Source: Chania fonticola_B
Lineage (GTDB): Bacteria; Pseudomonadota; Gammaproteobacteria; Enterobacterales; Enterobacteriaceae
Direction: 5' to 3' (one strand)
Length of the DNA: 64,000 nucleotides
NCBI RefSeq assembly: GCF_048537545.1
Contig: NZ_CP183218.1
Shown here: positions 45,633 through 54,026 of the stretch, one piece after another
Layout: the number at the start of each line of letters is the position of its first letter
Numbering within the stretch: position 1 is the first letter of the stretch
Translations under genes and position numbers: made by a program
The notes under the pieces: model-generated
What the model was told of the DNA's origin: nothing
The model's input: the letters and a program-made list of their open reading frames with translations, nothing else
Database searches by the model: none

Positions 45633-46679
45633 TCAGCGTCCAGCTTTTAGCTGCTGGAAGTAGGTCTCATACAGCGTACTGGTATCGCCCACATCGTTTT
45701 GCCACTCACCGTTCTCAATCACCGCATCATCCGGATACAGCGACTTGTCGTTGGCGATCTCCTTCGGCAACAGCTTTCTCGCGGCCAGATTGGGGGTAGG
45801 GTAACCGATGGTTTCCGCCACCTGCACCGCGATCTCTGGGCGCAGCAGGAAGTCGATCAGCTTCAATGCACCCTCGACGTTCTTGGCGTTAGCCGGAATG
45901 GCCAGGCTATCCATCCAGAAAATGCCGCCTTCTTTCGGCCAGACGATCTCCAATGGAGTACCGGCCTGGCGCGCGACATAGGCCGAACCGTTCCATACCA
46001 TGCCCAGATCGACTTCGCCTTCCATATACGGATTACCCGGGTTATCGGAGTTAAACGCCAGCACGTTTGGCATCAGCTTCTTGAGCTCGTTATAGGCAGC
46101 CTCGATTTGTTTAGGATCGGTGGTATTGCCTGAATATCCCAGTTTGCGTAGCGCGACCTGGAACACTTCACGTGCATCATCGGTGAGCAGCATGCGGCCT
46201 TTGTATTCCGGTTTCCACAGATCGGCCCAGGCGGTTACGGTGTTGGCATCAATGGCATCCGTATTGACGCCAATGGCGGTGGCGCCCCAGATATAGGGAA
46301 TGGAGTAATCGTTGTTGGGATCGAACGGCTTATGCAACAGGTTGGGATCGAGATCGTTAAAGTGGCTGAGTTTGCTTTTGTCGATCTTTTGCAGCATCCC
46401 TTCCTTGCTCATCTTGGCGATGAAATAGGTGGAGGGCACCACCAGATCGTACGCGCCATCCTGGTAGGTTTTCAGCTTGGCATACATGCTTTCGTTCGAT
46501 TCATAGGTGGAGTAAATCACCTTGATACCGGTTTCTTTGGTGAACTGTTCCAGCAGACCCGGCGGGACATACTCGGTCCAGTTGTAGAAATAGAGCGTTT
46601 TGCCGTCGTCCGCGGCGTTTGCTGAGCCAAGGCTCAGAGCCATCATCCCGGCTGCGAGCAGATGTGACCACTTTTTCAT
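45633..46679 (-). CDS. potD: Spermidine/putrescine-binding periplasmic protein
   Basis: 348 residues. Signal peptide of about 22 residues (KKWSHLLAAGMMALSLGSANA). Mature chain: LYFYNWTEYVPPGLLEQFTKE, VPSTYFIAKM, GMVWNGSAYVARQ and the acidic polyamine pocket. It delivers polyamines to PotBC. Separated from potC by 118 bases, more than the other pot genes, which allows extra PotD from a processed message or internal promoter. Confidence 0.96.
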   Translation of the reverse strand: MKKWSHLLAAGMMALSLGSANAADDGKTLYFYNWTEYVPPGLLEQFTKETGIKVIYSTYESNESMYAKLKTYQDGAYDLVVPSTYFIAKMSKEGMLQKIDKSKLSHFNDLDPNLLHKPFDPNNDYSIPYIWGATAIGVNTDAIDANTVTAWADLWKPEYKGRMLLTDDAREVFQVALRKLGYSGNTTDPKQIEAAYNELKKLMPNVLAFNSDNPGNPYMEGEVDLGMVWNGSAYVARQAGTPLEIVWPKEGGIFWMDSLAIPANAKNVEGALKLIDFLLRPEIAVQVAETIGYPTPNLAARKLLPKEIANDKSLYPDDAVIENGEWQNDVGDTSTLYETYFQQLKAGR

Positions 46680-46797
46680 GGTGCGGATCCTTTAGCAGTG
46701 CATGTTTTTACAGTATAGCGTGATGCGCCATACCCCAGAAAGCGGCCATTATAAGTGGCGTACCTAACGGGGTAAAGACGCTCATCCCATTGGCAAA

Positions 46798-47574
46798 TCA
46801 GTGTTTTTGCCGGTCGCGCAACAGCAGTTGGCTGGTGAGCACCAGCGCTAGCGATAACACCAGCAGAATGGTCGCCAGGGCGTTCACTTCAGGAGATACG
46901 CCGACCTTGACCATCGAATAGATCTTCAAGGGCAAAATCTCGTAGCTCGGCCCGGTCACGAACGAAGAGACCACGACATCATCCATCGACAGCGTGAAGC
47001 TTAGCAACCAACTGGCGGCGACAGCGGGCATCGCCAGCGGCAGGATGATTTTGCGCAGGATCACCATTTCGCTGGCACCCAGATCGCGTGCGGCTTCCAG
47101 CATCTTGACGTCAAAGCCCTTCAGACGCGCATAGACGGTGACCACCACAAAGGGCAGGCAGAAGGTGATATGCGAAAATAACAGCGACCAGAAGCCCAAC
47201 GAGACGCCTAGCAGCATAAACAGCACCAGCAGCGAGATGGCCATGACGATATCCGGCGACATCATCACCACAAACAGCATGCCACCGACGAAGGGCTTCC
47301 CACGAAAACGATAGCGATACAATGCCACCGCCGCCAAAGAGCCGATCATGGTAGCAAAGCTGGCGGACAGCACCGCCATGGTCAGTGAATGCCCAGCGGC
47401 CTGCAACAGGCTGTCGTTGTTCATCAACATGCTGTACCAGTGGGTGGTAAAACCCCGCCAGTTGATGCCAAAGCGCGAGGTGTTAAACGAGTTAACGATC
47501 AGGATCACGATGGGAATATAGAGATAGGCGTAAATCAGGCTCATAAAGCCACCGCGCAACAGGCGTCCGATCAT
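46798..47574 (-). CDS. potC: Spermidine/putrescine ABC permease PotC
   Basis: 258 residues from the ATG at 47,574 (MIGRLLRGGF). An open frame reaches 27 codons further upstream but that part is antisense of potB sequence in another frame. Six helices, with the EAA loop LEAARDLGASEMVILRKIILPLAMP that contacts PotA. It overlaps potB by 4 bases (ATGA). Confidence 0.95.
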   Translation of the reverse strand: MIGRLLRGGFMSLIYAYLYIPIVILIVNSFNTSRFGINWRGFTTHWYSMLMNNDSLLQAAGHSLTMAVLSASFATMIGSLAAVALYRYRFRGKPFVGGMLFVVMMSPDIVMAISLLVLFMLLGVSLGFWSLLFSHITFCLPFVVVTVYARLKGFDVKMLEAARDLGASEMVILRKIILPLAMPAVAASWLLSFTLSMDDVVVSSFVTGPSYEILPLKIYSMVKVGVSPEVNALATILLVLSLALVLTSQLLLRDRQKH

Positions 47575-48431
47575 TCCAGCTCCCCCTTTTTGTTCAGCAG
47601 CTTGGCGGCCCGGTAATAGATCCACAGCATCAGCCCCATCACCAGCGTCAGGCAAATGCTGGTGGCGGCCCCAAACGGCCAGTCACGGATATTCAGGAAC
47701 TGGCTTTTGATGACGTTACCGATCAGCAGGTTTTTGGCTCCGCCCATCAGGTCGGCCACGTAGAACAGCCCCATAGCGGGCAGCAGCACCAACAGGCAAC
47801 CGGCGATAATGCCTGGCATGGTCAGCGGAATAATGATGCGGATAAAGGTTTGCAGCTTGCTGGCCCCGAGATCGCGGGCTGCCTCCAGACAGGATTTATC
47901 CAGCTTTTCCAGGCTGGAGTAGAGCGGCATCACCATAAACGGCAGCAAGATGTAGACCAGCCCCAGCACCACGGCGCCAGAGGTATACATGATGCGTAAC
48001 GGCGTATCGATGATCCCGGCCCACATCAGGAACTCGTTCAGATAGCCGCGGGTGCTGAGAAACAGCTTCAGGCCATAGATACGGATCAGCGAGTTGGTCC
48101 AGAAGGGCACAATCAGCAGGAACAGCAGCAGCGGACGCAGCCTTTGCGGCAGGCGAGCCAGAATAAAGGCAAAAGGATAACCCAGCAGCAGGCAGCACAA
48201 GGTGGCGATCGCCGCCATGTTCAGCGAGTGCAGCATCACCTGGCCGTACAGGGGATCAAACAGCCGGGTATAATTATCCAGAGTGAACACCATCTGCACC
48301 AGATTGGCATCGTCACGGGTGAGGAAACTGGTACCGATGATCATCAGGTTCGGTAGAAAAACAAACAGCACCAGCCAGCCGACGGTGCCGATGATCACCA
48401 GGTTTTGCAGCAAATTACGCGATTTCTTCAT
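47571..48431 (-). CDS. potB: Spermidine/putrescine ABC permease PotB
   Basis: 286 residues, six predicted helices and the EAA loop EAARDLGASKLQTFIRIIIP. Paired with PotC as the polyamine channel. Start MKKSRNLLQNLVIIG; stop overlaps potC start. Its own start lies inside the end of potA (17 bases). Confidence 0.95.
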   Translation of the reverse strand: MKKSRNLLQNLVIIGTVGWLVLFVFLPNLMIIGTSFLTRDDANLVQMVFTLDNYTRLFDPLYGQVMLHSLNMAAIATLCCLLLGYPFAFILARLPQRLRPLLLFLLIVPFWTNSLIRIYGLKLFLSTRGYLNEFLMWAGIIDTPLRIMYTSGAVVLGLVYILLPFMVMPLYSSLEKLDKSCLEAARDLGASKLQTFIRIIIPLTMPGIIAGCLLVLLPAMGLFYVADLMGGAKNLLIGNVIKSQFLNIRDWPFGAATSICLTLVMGLMLWIYYRAAKLLNKKGELE

Positions 48432-49521
48432 CGGCCAGCACTACCTCCCAGCTTGCAACCCAGGTTATCGCCATCTTCTGGTTTAACGAGTGGTCAAAGT
48501 CAGGGTCGTCTTCATTGAAGAACTCGCTGACCATCACCATCTTACCGTTTTCCAGTTCAACCACCGATTCCAGCGTCATGCCTTTATAGTTGCGTTCGCG
48601 CACGTAGCCGATCAGGCCATCTATCTGCTCGCTGTCGTTCACCTCTTCGACGCGCAGATCTTCCGGGCGCAGCAGAACCTTCAGGGATTGCCCTGGCTCG
48701 ACCGGGAGATCGGCGTAGATATCACATTCGCGGCCTTCCACACGAGCGCGCACCCGCTGCGGATCGATACGATGTAGCACTACCGCGTCAAAGATATTGA
48801 TCTCACCGATAAAGCTGGCGACAAACAGGTTCTTGGGTTCCTCGTAGATTTCCCGTGGAGTGCCGTCCTGTTCTATTCGCCCGTCGCGCATCACCACAAT
48901 CCGATCTGACATGGTCAGCGCCTCTTCCTGATCGTGCGTGACGAACACAAAGGTGATGCCCAATTGGCGCTGTAGCGCCTTCAACTCGTTCTGCATCTGC
49001 TTGCGCAGCTTGTAGTCCAGTGCCGAAAGCGACTCGTCGAGCAGTAACAGTTTAGGTTTATTCACCACGGCCCGGGCAATCGCGACCCGTTGCTGTTGCC
49101 CACCAGACAGCTGATGCGGGCGGCGCTGAGCGAACTCGTCCAATTGCACCATGCGCAGGGCTTCCTCCACGCGCGGCGTTAGCTCCGCCTCTGGGGTTTT
49201 CTGCATGCGCAGGCCAAAGGCGACATTTTCAAACACGGTCATATGGGGGAACAGGGCATAGCTTTGAAACACGGTGTTAACGTGCCGATGCTCGGCCGGG
49301 ATGGCGGTGATATCTTGCCCGTCGAGCACGATCTGCCCGTGGTCGGCATTTTCCAACCCGGCAATCAACCGCAGCACGGTAGTTTTCCCGCAGCCGGAAG
49401 GGCCAAGCAGGGTCAGGAATTCACCATCGTTAATCTTTAGGTTGAGATCGCGGATGATCTCTTTGCCGTCAAAGCTTTTACTCAGGGCGTTCAGTGTAAC
49501 CAAAGAGGATTGTTCAGTCAT
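48415..49521 (-). CDS. potA: Spermidine/putrescine ABC ATPase PotA
   Basis: 368 residues (378 in E. coli). Walker A GPSGCGKTTVLRLIAGLE, Q-loop QSYALFPHMTVFENV, LSGGQQQRVAIARA, LLLDESLSALD and THDQEEALTMSD. The C-terminal regulatory domain (about 240-368, with LLRPEDLRV and SEFFNEDDPDFDHSL) senses polyamine. First gene of potABCD. Confidence 0.96.
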   Translation of the reverse strand: MTEQSSLVTLNALSKSFDGKEIIRDLNLKINDGEFLTLLGPSGCGKTTVLRLIAGLENADHGQIVLDGQDITAIPAEHRHVNTVFQSYALFPHMTVFENVAFGLRMQKTPEAELTPRVEEALRMVQLDEFAQRRPHQLSGGQQQRVAIARAVVNKPKLLLLDESLSALDYKLRKQMQNELKALQRQLGITFVFVTHDQEEALTMSDRIVVMRDGRIEQDGTPREIYEEPKNLFVASFIGEINIFDAVVLHRIDPQRVRARVEGRECDIYADLPVEPGQSLKVLLRPEDLRVEEVNDSEQIDGLIGYVRERNYKGMTLESVVELENGKMVMVSEFFNEDDPDFDHSLNQKMAITWVASWEVVLADEEIA

Positions 49522-49854
49522 TTTAGTGTCTCTATCCCGTACGGTGGTGCAGATAGAACCGCCGCTGGAAAAGACTGCGCGAGCTTACGGGAGTGACCCG
49601 TCAGGTACTGAAGCTCAAAGCCAGCGGCGCCGATCAAAAATTTAAGAGGGCGCATGATAGACGCTGAATCCGGTAATTGAAAGCCAAACCGCCTATAAGT
49701 CATGCCCGTTGGCCGATTTTTGCGTCGGTAGTTACCCTATTAAACCATCACTTGCTTTAATGATTTGTGTTAAATCTGATTATTAATGACCTGTCTCAAT
49801 ATTTGATCCGGATCGGTTCCGCATAATGAAACGCGAAATTCTGAGGGCGGAACC
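49522..49854. promoter_or_regulatory. Divergent potA/pepT promoter region with FNR-type site
   Basis: 333 bases, no supported gene. At 49,786-49,799 ATGACCTGTCTCAA matches 7 of 10 fixed bases of the FNR site. A CATAAT box at 49,822-49,827 would start transcription near 49,834, placing the site at -41.5, the classic activating position. FNR control of pepT is established in Salmonella. The 49,803-49,816 sequence TTGATCCGGATCGG is a second, less well placed match. Confidence 0.5.
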
Positions 49855-51087
49855 ATGGATAAACTACTAGATCGCTTTTTTAACTACGTCTCATTTGACA
49901 CACAGGCTAAAGCGAACGTCAAACATGTGCCTAGTACCGAAGGGCAACTGAAGCTGGCGCGTGCGTTGCAACAGGAAATGATTGGGCTGGGGTTTGAACG
50001 GGTATCGCTAAGCGAACATGGCTGCGTGATGGGCACGCTGCCTGGCAATGTGAGCTGGCCAGTGCCGGCCATTGGCTTTATTTCTCACCTTGATACCTCA
50101 CCCGATTTTTCGGGTAAGCATGTGACACCGCAGATAGTGGAAAACTATCGCGGCGGTGACATTGCCTTGGGCATCGGTGATGAAGTGTTATCGCCGGTGA
50201 TGTTCCCGATCTTGCATCAGATGCTGGGGCAAACGCTGATCACCACCGACGGCAAAACGCTGTTGGGGGCCGACGATAAAGCCGGGATTGCCGAGATCTT
50301 GACCGCGATGGTGCGGCTAAAGCAGCAAAAAATTCCTCACGGCGATATCCGCGTGGCGTTCACGCCGGATGAAGAGGTGGGCAAAGGGGCGCATTTCTTT
50401 GATGTTGCTGCGTTCGATGCCGAGTGGGCCTACACCGTCGATGGTGGTGGGGTGGGCGAACTGGAGTGTGAAAACTTCAATGCAGCGGCGGTGACGGTTA
50501 AAATCGTCGGCAATAACGTCCATCCAGGCAGTGCCAAAGGGGTGATGGTAAACGCGCTGTCGTTGGCAACCCGTTTCCACCAGGAGCTACCGGCCGAGGA
50601 AACACCGGAGCATACCGAGGGGTATCAGGGCTTTTACCATCTCAACAGCATCAAGGGGAACGTTGAACGTGCCGAGATGCACTACATCTTGCGGGATTTT
50701 GAGCGTGAAGGCTTTGAGGCTCGCAAGCGCAAGATGATTGCAGTCGCGCAAAAGGTTGGCCGTGGGTTACCACGGGATTGCTACATAGAGGTGGCGATCG
50801 AAGATAATTACTACAACATGCGTGAGCAGGTGGCCGAGCATCCTCATGTGATCGAGCTGGCACAGCAGGCGATGCGGGACTGCGATATTGAGCCGGTGAT
50901 GAAGCCGATCCGCGGTGGCACTGATGGTGCGCAGCTATCCTTCAAGGGGCTGCCTTGTCCAAACCTGTTTACCGGTGGCTATAACTTCCATGGCAAGCAT
51001 GAGTTTATTACGCTGGAAGGGATGGAGCAGGCGGTTGCGGTGATCATGCGCATTGCCACTCTGAGCGCCGAGCGCGCTAAACGGTAG
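49855..51087 (+). CDS. pepT: Peptidase T (tripeptide aminopeptidase)
   Basis: 410 residues. Zinc M20 peptidase releasing N-terminal residues from tripeptides. Metal and catalytic regions: FISHLDTSPDFSG, LLGADDKAGIAEIL, TPDEEVGKGAHFFD, HPGSAKGVMVNAL and IRGGTDGAQLSFKGLP. The ATG at 49,855 follows GAGGGCGGAACC. Confidence 0.95.
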   Translation: MDKLLDRFFNYVSFDTQAKANVKHVPSTEGQLKLARALQQEMIGLGFERVSLSEHGCVMGTLPGNVSWPVPAIGFISHLDTSPDFSGKHVTPQIVENYRGGDIALGIGDEVLSPVMFPILHQMLGQTLITTDGKTLLGADDKAGIAEILTAMVRLKQQKIPHGDIRVAFTPDEEVGKGAHFFDVAAFDAEWAYTVDGGGVGELECENFNAAAVTVKIVGNNVHPGSAKGVMVNALSLATRFHQELPAEETPEHTEGYQGFYHLNSIKGNVERAEMHYILRDFEREGFEARKRKMIAVAQKVGRGLPRDCYIEVAIEDNYYNMREQVAEHPHVIELAQQAMRDCDIEPVMKPIRGGTDGAQLSFKGLPCPNLFTGGYNFHGKHEFITLEGMEQAVAVIMRIATLSAERAKR

Positions 51088-51105
51088 TTTTTTGCGTTAA
51101 TAGAT

Positions 51106-51135
51106 TGAGTGAGGGGCCAGTTTGCCCCCCACTCA
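51106..51135. terminator. Hairpin between convergent pepT and roxA
   Basis: TGAGTGAGGGGC pairs with GCCCCCCACTCA with one mismatch. The T-tract is weak, so termination is only moderately supported. Confidence 0.4.
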
Positions 51136-51141
51136 TTATGA

Positions 51142-52263
51142 TTAGTCGTTAAAATACCAGTAACCGCTGTTAATCAACGCCGTTAGCAGGGCCAGGAACG
51201 ATGGGTCGTCCACCGCGTCGCCCAGCAAGGCGGCATCAACGCTGGCGTGCTGGCACAGGGCATCGGCGGCTTGCAGATGTTCGGTGTCGATTAGCTCACC
51301 GTTAACAAAGCATTGGTCGCCAACGCGCAGCACGCGCAACCCACCCAAACGTTGTAATGGCTCACCCTGTTGCAGCAGCTCATAGATTTCACCGGCCTGA
51401 TAAGGCGGCTCTGGCGGCGCGATGTCCAGCTCGTGACGCGACTGCGAAATAAACTCGCCAAACCAGTTCTGGAAGTGCTCCGGTTGCTGCACCAGCTCCA
51501 GGATCATCCCACGCAGCGCATCGACCTCATGGGGGAGAACCATCGCCGGGTGATCGCGCAGCGCGATATCCGGATCGGTATAACGTTTGCTGCCTAACTC
51601 GCGCGCTAGCACGTAGTCGGCATAGCCACTCACCATCTCGCGGCCATTCGGTGCGCGGAAGCCGACGGAATAGTTGAGCGAGTTTTCCAGCGAGTAGCCT
51701 TCGTGCGGGAATCCCGGTGGGATATACAGAATATCGCCAGGCTCCATCTCTTCGTCAATGATGGCGTCGAACGGCTCAACCTGTAACAGGTCAGGGTGCG
51801 GGCAGTGCTGCTTCATCGGTACTTTTTCGCCCACGCGCCAACGGCGGCGGCCAGTACCCTGGATGATGAACACGTCGTATTGATCGAGATGCGGGCCAAC
51901 GCCGCCGCCCGGTACCGAGAACGAAATCATCAGATCGTCCATGCGCCAGTCTGGCAGCTTACGGAACGGTTGCATCAGGGCACTGGAAGGCTGATGCCAG
52001 TGATCAACGGCCTGCACCAGCAATGACCAGTTGTTCTCGCCCAGATGGTCGAAACTTTCAAACGGGCCGTGGCCAACCTGCCAGAGACCTTCCTGATGGC
52101 TCACCAGGCGGCTGTCCACCTCGTTTTCCATAGCCAACCCGGCCAGCTCATCCGGGGAAATCGGATCGATAAAGTTGTTAAAACCACGCTTGATAATTAC
52201 CGGACGCTTTTGCCAATAGCGTTGCAAAAAGTCGTTCCAGTCGAGATCTAATTGGTAATCCAT
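51142..52263 (-). CDS. roxA: 50S ribosomal protein L16 arginine 3-hydroxylase
   Basis: 373 residues, JmjC cupin (YcfD). Hydroxylates an arginine of L16 with Fe(II) and 2-oxoglutarate. Metal residues: H and D of GPHLDQYDVF (125, 127) and H of GFPHEGYS (187). N-terminal domain begins YWQKRPVIIKRGFNNF, and the C-terminal winged-helix part is present. In E. coli the next gene upstream is phoQ; here the integrated element comes in instead. Start MDYQLDLDW at 52,263. Confidence 0.95.
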   Translation of the reverse strand: MDYQLDLDWNDFLQRYWQKRPVIIKRGFNNFIDPISPDELAGLAMENEVDSRLVSHQEGLWQVGHGPFESFDHLGENNWSLLVQAVDHWHQPSSALMQPFRKLPDWRMDDLMISFSVPGGGVGPHLDQYDVFIIQGTGRRRWRVGEKVPMKQHCPHPDLLQVEPFDAIIDEEMEPGDILYIPPGFPHEGYSLENSLNYSVGFRAPNGREMVSGYADYVLARELGSKRYTDPDIALRDHPAMVLPHEVDALRGMILELVQQPEHFQNWFGEFISQSRHELDIAPPEPPYQAGEIYELLQQGEPLQRLGGLRVLRVGDQCFVNGELIDTEHLQAADALCQHASVDAALLGDAVDDPSFLALLTALINSGYWYFND

Positions 52264-52446
52264 GTTCTATTCCAGGATAGAGTGAGCCTGCAGGGATTAT
52301 AACGGAAGTTAGGCCCCGTGGATCAACTTAATTTTGTTGTCCAGCTACATATCGTAAAGTCTACTAAAGCTGGATGCATAAAGGCTTTGAAGGGAAATTC
52401 AGTATTCTTACGGCTACTGAGGCAAACCTAAATCTACATGGAAATA

Positions 52447-52512
52447 TGTATAGTTTTATGTATAGTTTCCGTATCTACAGACACTTTATGCATCCGCCAG
52501 GAAAACTATACA
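52447..52512 (+). promoter_or_regulatory. Triple TGTATAGTTT motif at the integrase start
   Basis: TGTATAGTTT occurs at 52,447-52,456 and 52,459-52,468 in direct order, and inverted (AAACTATACA) at 52,503-52,512, one base before the integrase ATG. It can be an operator or arm-type binding site. The rest of the 250-base gap (from 52,264) is AT-rich and holds the roxA upstream region and, by inference, the attachment core. Confidence 0.5.
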
Positions 52513-52513
52513 C

Positions 52514-53695
52514 ATGCCGCCGCTTTCCGACCTTCAAATCAGGCGCGCCAAGCCTGAAGCCAAGACCTACAGTATAACTGACGGTTTTGGGTTGTCTCTC
52601 ATTGTTGAGCCATCCGGCTCGAAAGCTTGGCGTTTTCGCTACCGCTTTGCTGGAAAGGCAAAGATGATATCTTTGGGGACGTATCCTCTAACCAGTTTAG
52701 CTGAAGCTAGAGAAAAACGTGATGAGATGAGAAAGCTTGTCATGGCAGGGCAAAACCCAAGCGACGTGCGAAAAGAAAATAAACGGGCACTTTTGTTGGA
52801 GCAGTCCAATACCTTTGAGGCAATTGCGAGAGAGTGGCATGCACGGAACGCTGAGCGGTGGTCTGCTGGTTACAGCAAAGACATGATGAATTCGTTTGAA
52901 AAAGATATCTTCCCCTATATCGGCCATCGTCCAATCAAAGATATTAAGCCTCTTGAGCTTCTCGATGCGTTATCGAGGATCGAGCGCCGAGGGGCTACCG
53001 AGAAAGTCCGCAAAGTCAGGCAGCGATGCGCTGAGGTTTGGAAATATGCCATTATTACCGGCAGAGCTGAATATAACCCCGCTCCAGACCTGTCAAGTGC
53101 CCTGCAACCTCATAAGAGCAGTAACTACGCCCATCTTAAAGCGAGTGAGTTACCAGAGTTTCTACATTGCGTAGATGGTTACCGTGGAAGCGAGATAGCA
53201 AAATTTGCATTAAGGCTATTGGTTATGACTGGGCTGCGCCCTGGTGAGCTTAGAGGCGGGCTGTGGAGTGAAATTGACATGGATAACGCTCTTTGGGAAA
53301 TCCCGCCAGAAAGAATGAAAATGCGACGGGGCCACATAGTGCCATTACCAAAGCAAGCGCTTGAAATTTTACACCGTGTTCATCCGATCAGCGGGAAGGG
53401 GAAATTTATATTCCCTGGTCGGGTAGGGAGCGACAAGTCGATAAGTGAAATGACAATGAATCTCCTTATCTATCGCATTGGCTACCGCGGTAGGGCAACT
53501 GGTCACGGCTTCCGGCACACAATGAGCACCATCTTGCACGAGCAGGGTTTTAACACCGCCTGGATCGAGCTACAGCTCGCGCATATCGATAAAAACCGCA
53601 TAAGGGGCACCTACAACCACGCGCAGTACCTAGATGGGCGTAGAGAGATGCTGCAGTGGTACGCTGACTACATGGACACTATGGAACGCTCGTGA
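52514..53695 (+). CDS. P4-type tyrosine recombinase integrase
   Basis: 393 residues. An N-terminal DUF4102-like arm-binding domain (MPPLSDLQIRRAKPEAKTYS, SGSKAWRFRYRF) is followed by a core-binding region and the catalytic domain: RPGELRGG (first Arg), GHGFRHTMSTIL (His-x-x-Arg motif), then RIRGTYNHAQY (His and nucleophile Tyr). The active-site set is complete, so it is probably functional. It has no obvious strong ribosome site; a weak AGGA lies 11 bases back. It reads away from roxA. Confidence 0.92.
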   Translation: MPPLSDLQIRRAKPEAKTYSITDGFGLSLIVEPSGSKAWRFRYRFAGKAKMISLGTYPLTSLAEAREKRDEMRKLVMAGQNPSDVRKENKRALLLEQSNTFEAIAREWHARNAERWSAGYSKDMMNSFEKDIFPYIGHRPIKDIKPLELLDALSRIERRGATEKVRKVRQRCAEVWKYAIITGRAEYNPAPDLSSALQPHKSSNYAHLKASELPEFLHCVDGYRGSEIAKFALRLLVMTGLRPGELRGGLWSEIDMDNALWEIPPERMKMRRGHIVPLPKQALEILHRVHPISGKGKFIFPGRVGSDKSISEMTMNLLIYRIGYRGRATGHGFRHTMSTILHEQGFNTAWIELQLAHIDKNRIRGTYNHAQYLDGRREMLQWYADYMDTMERS

Positions 53696-54026
53696 GCGGC
53701 CAGCCAAACGAAAGGATTTCGTCTTACCCCCCCTTGCAAAAGTTTTTAGGTGGTTTTCGGTCTACCCGGTCTACCTAGCCACCTCAAAGCCAGACACCAC
53801 AAGGCTTACAGACAGGTAGAAGGTATTTATTTCCCTTCTACCTACCTTCTACCTGATCTACCTAATTGATTGTTAATTGCTCCATCGGGTGTTGCTGTAT
53901 GGATAACCAGTTGATAGACTTCGGTAGACGAGTAAAGAATAGGCTGTGTCTAGGCTCGCTACCGAAAACCCGTACACCTCTACGGGCTGACATAGCCGCT
54001 AAAATTTAGAGGGTGAGAGGTGGCGT
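53696..54026 (+). repeat. Cluster of TCTACC repeats: candidate iterons
   Basis: 331 bases without a gene. TCTACC (often TTCTACCT) occurs at 53,761, 53,770, 53,837, 53,848 and 53,858, and inverted (GGTAGA) at 53,815 and 53,923: seven copies in about 170 bases. A perfect 10-base inverted repeat, AGGTAGAAGG / CCTTCTACCT, lies at 53,814-53,823 and 53,834-53,843. P4-alpha-type proteins bind short iterons at ori and crr. No match to the P4 GGTGAACAG sequence is seen, so the link to alpha is inference. Confidence 0.5.

Noticed and set aside
49518..49703. 61-codon minus-strand frame upstream of potA
   Set aside because: Overlaps the potA start region, with no domain and unusual composition.
53759..53863. 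Repeat cluster as a CRISPR array
   Set aside because: Repeats are only 6-8 bases with irregular spacing and no equal spacers.
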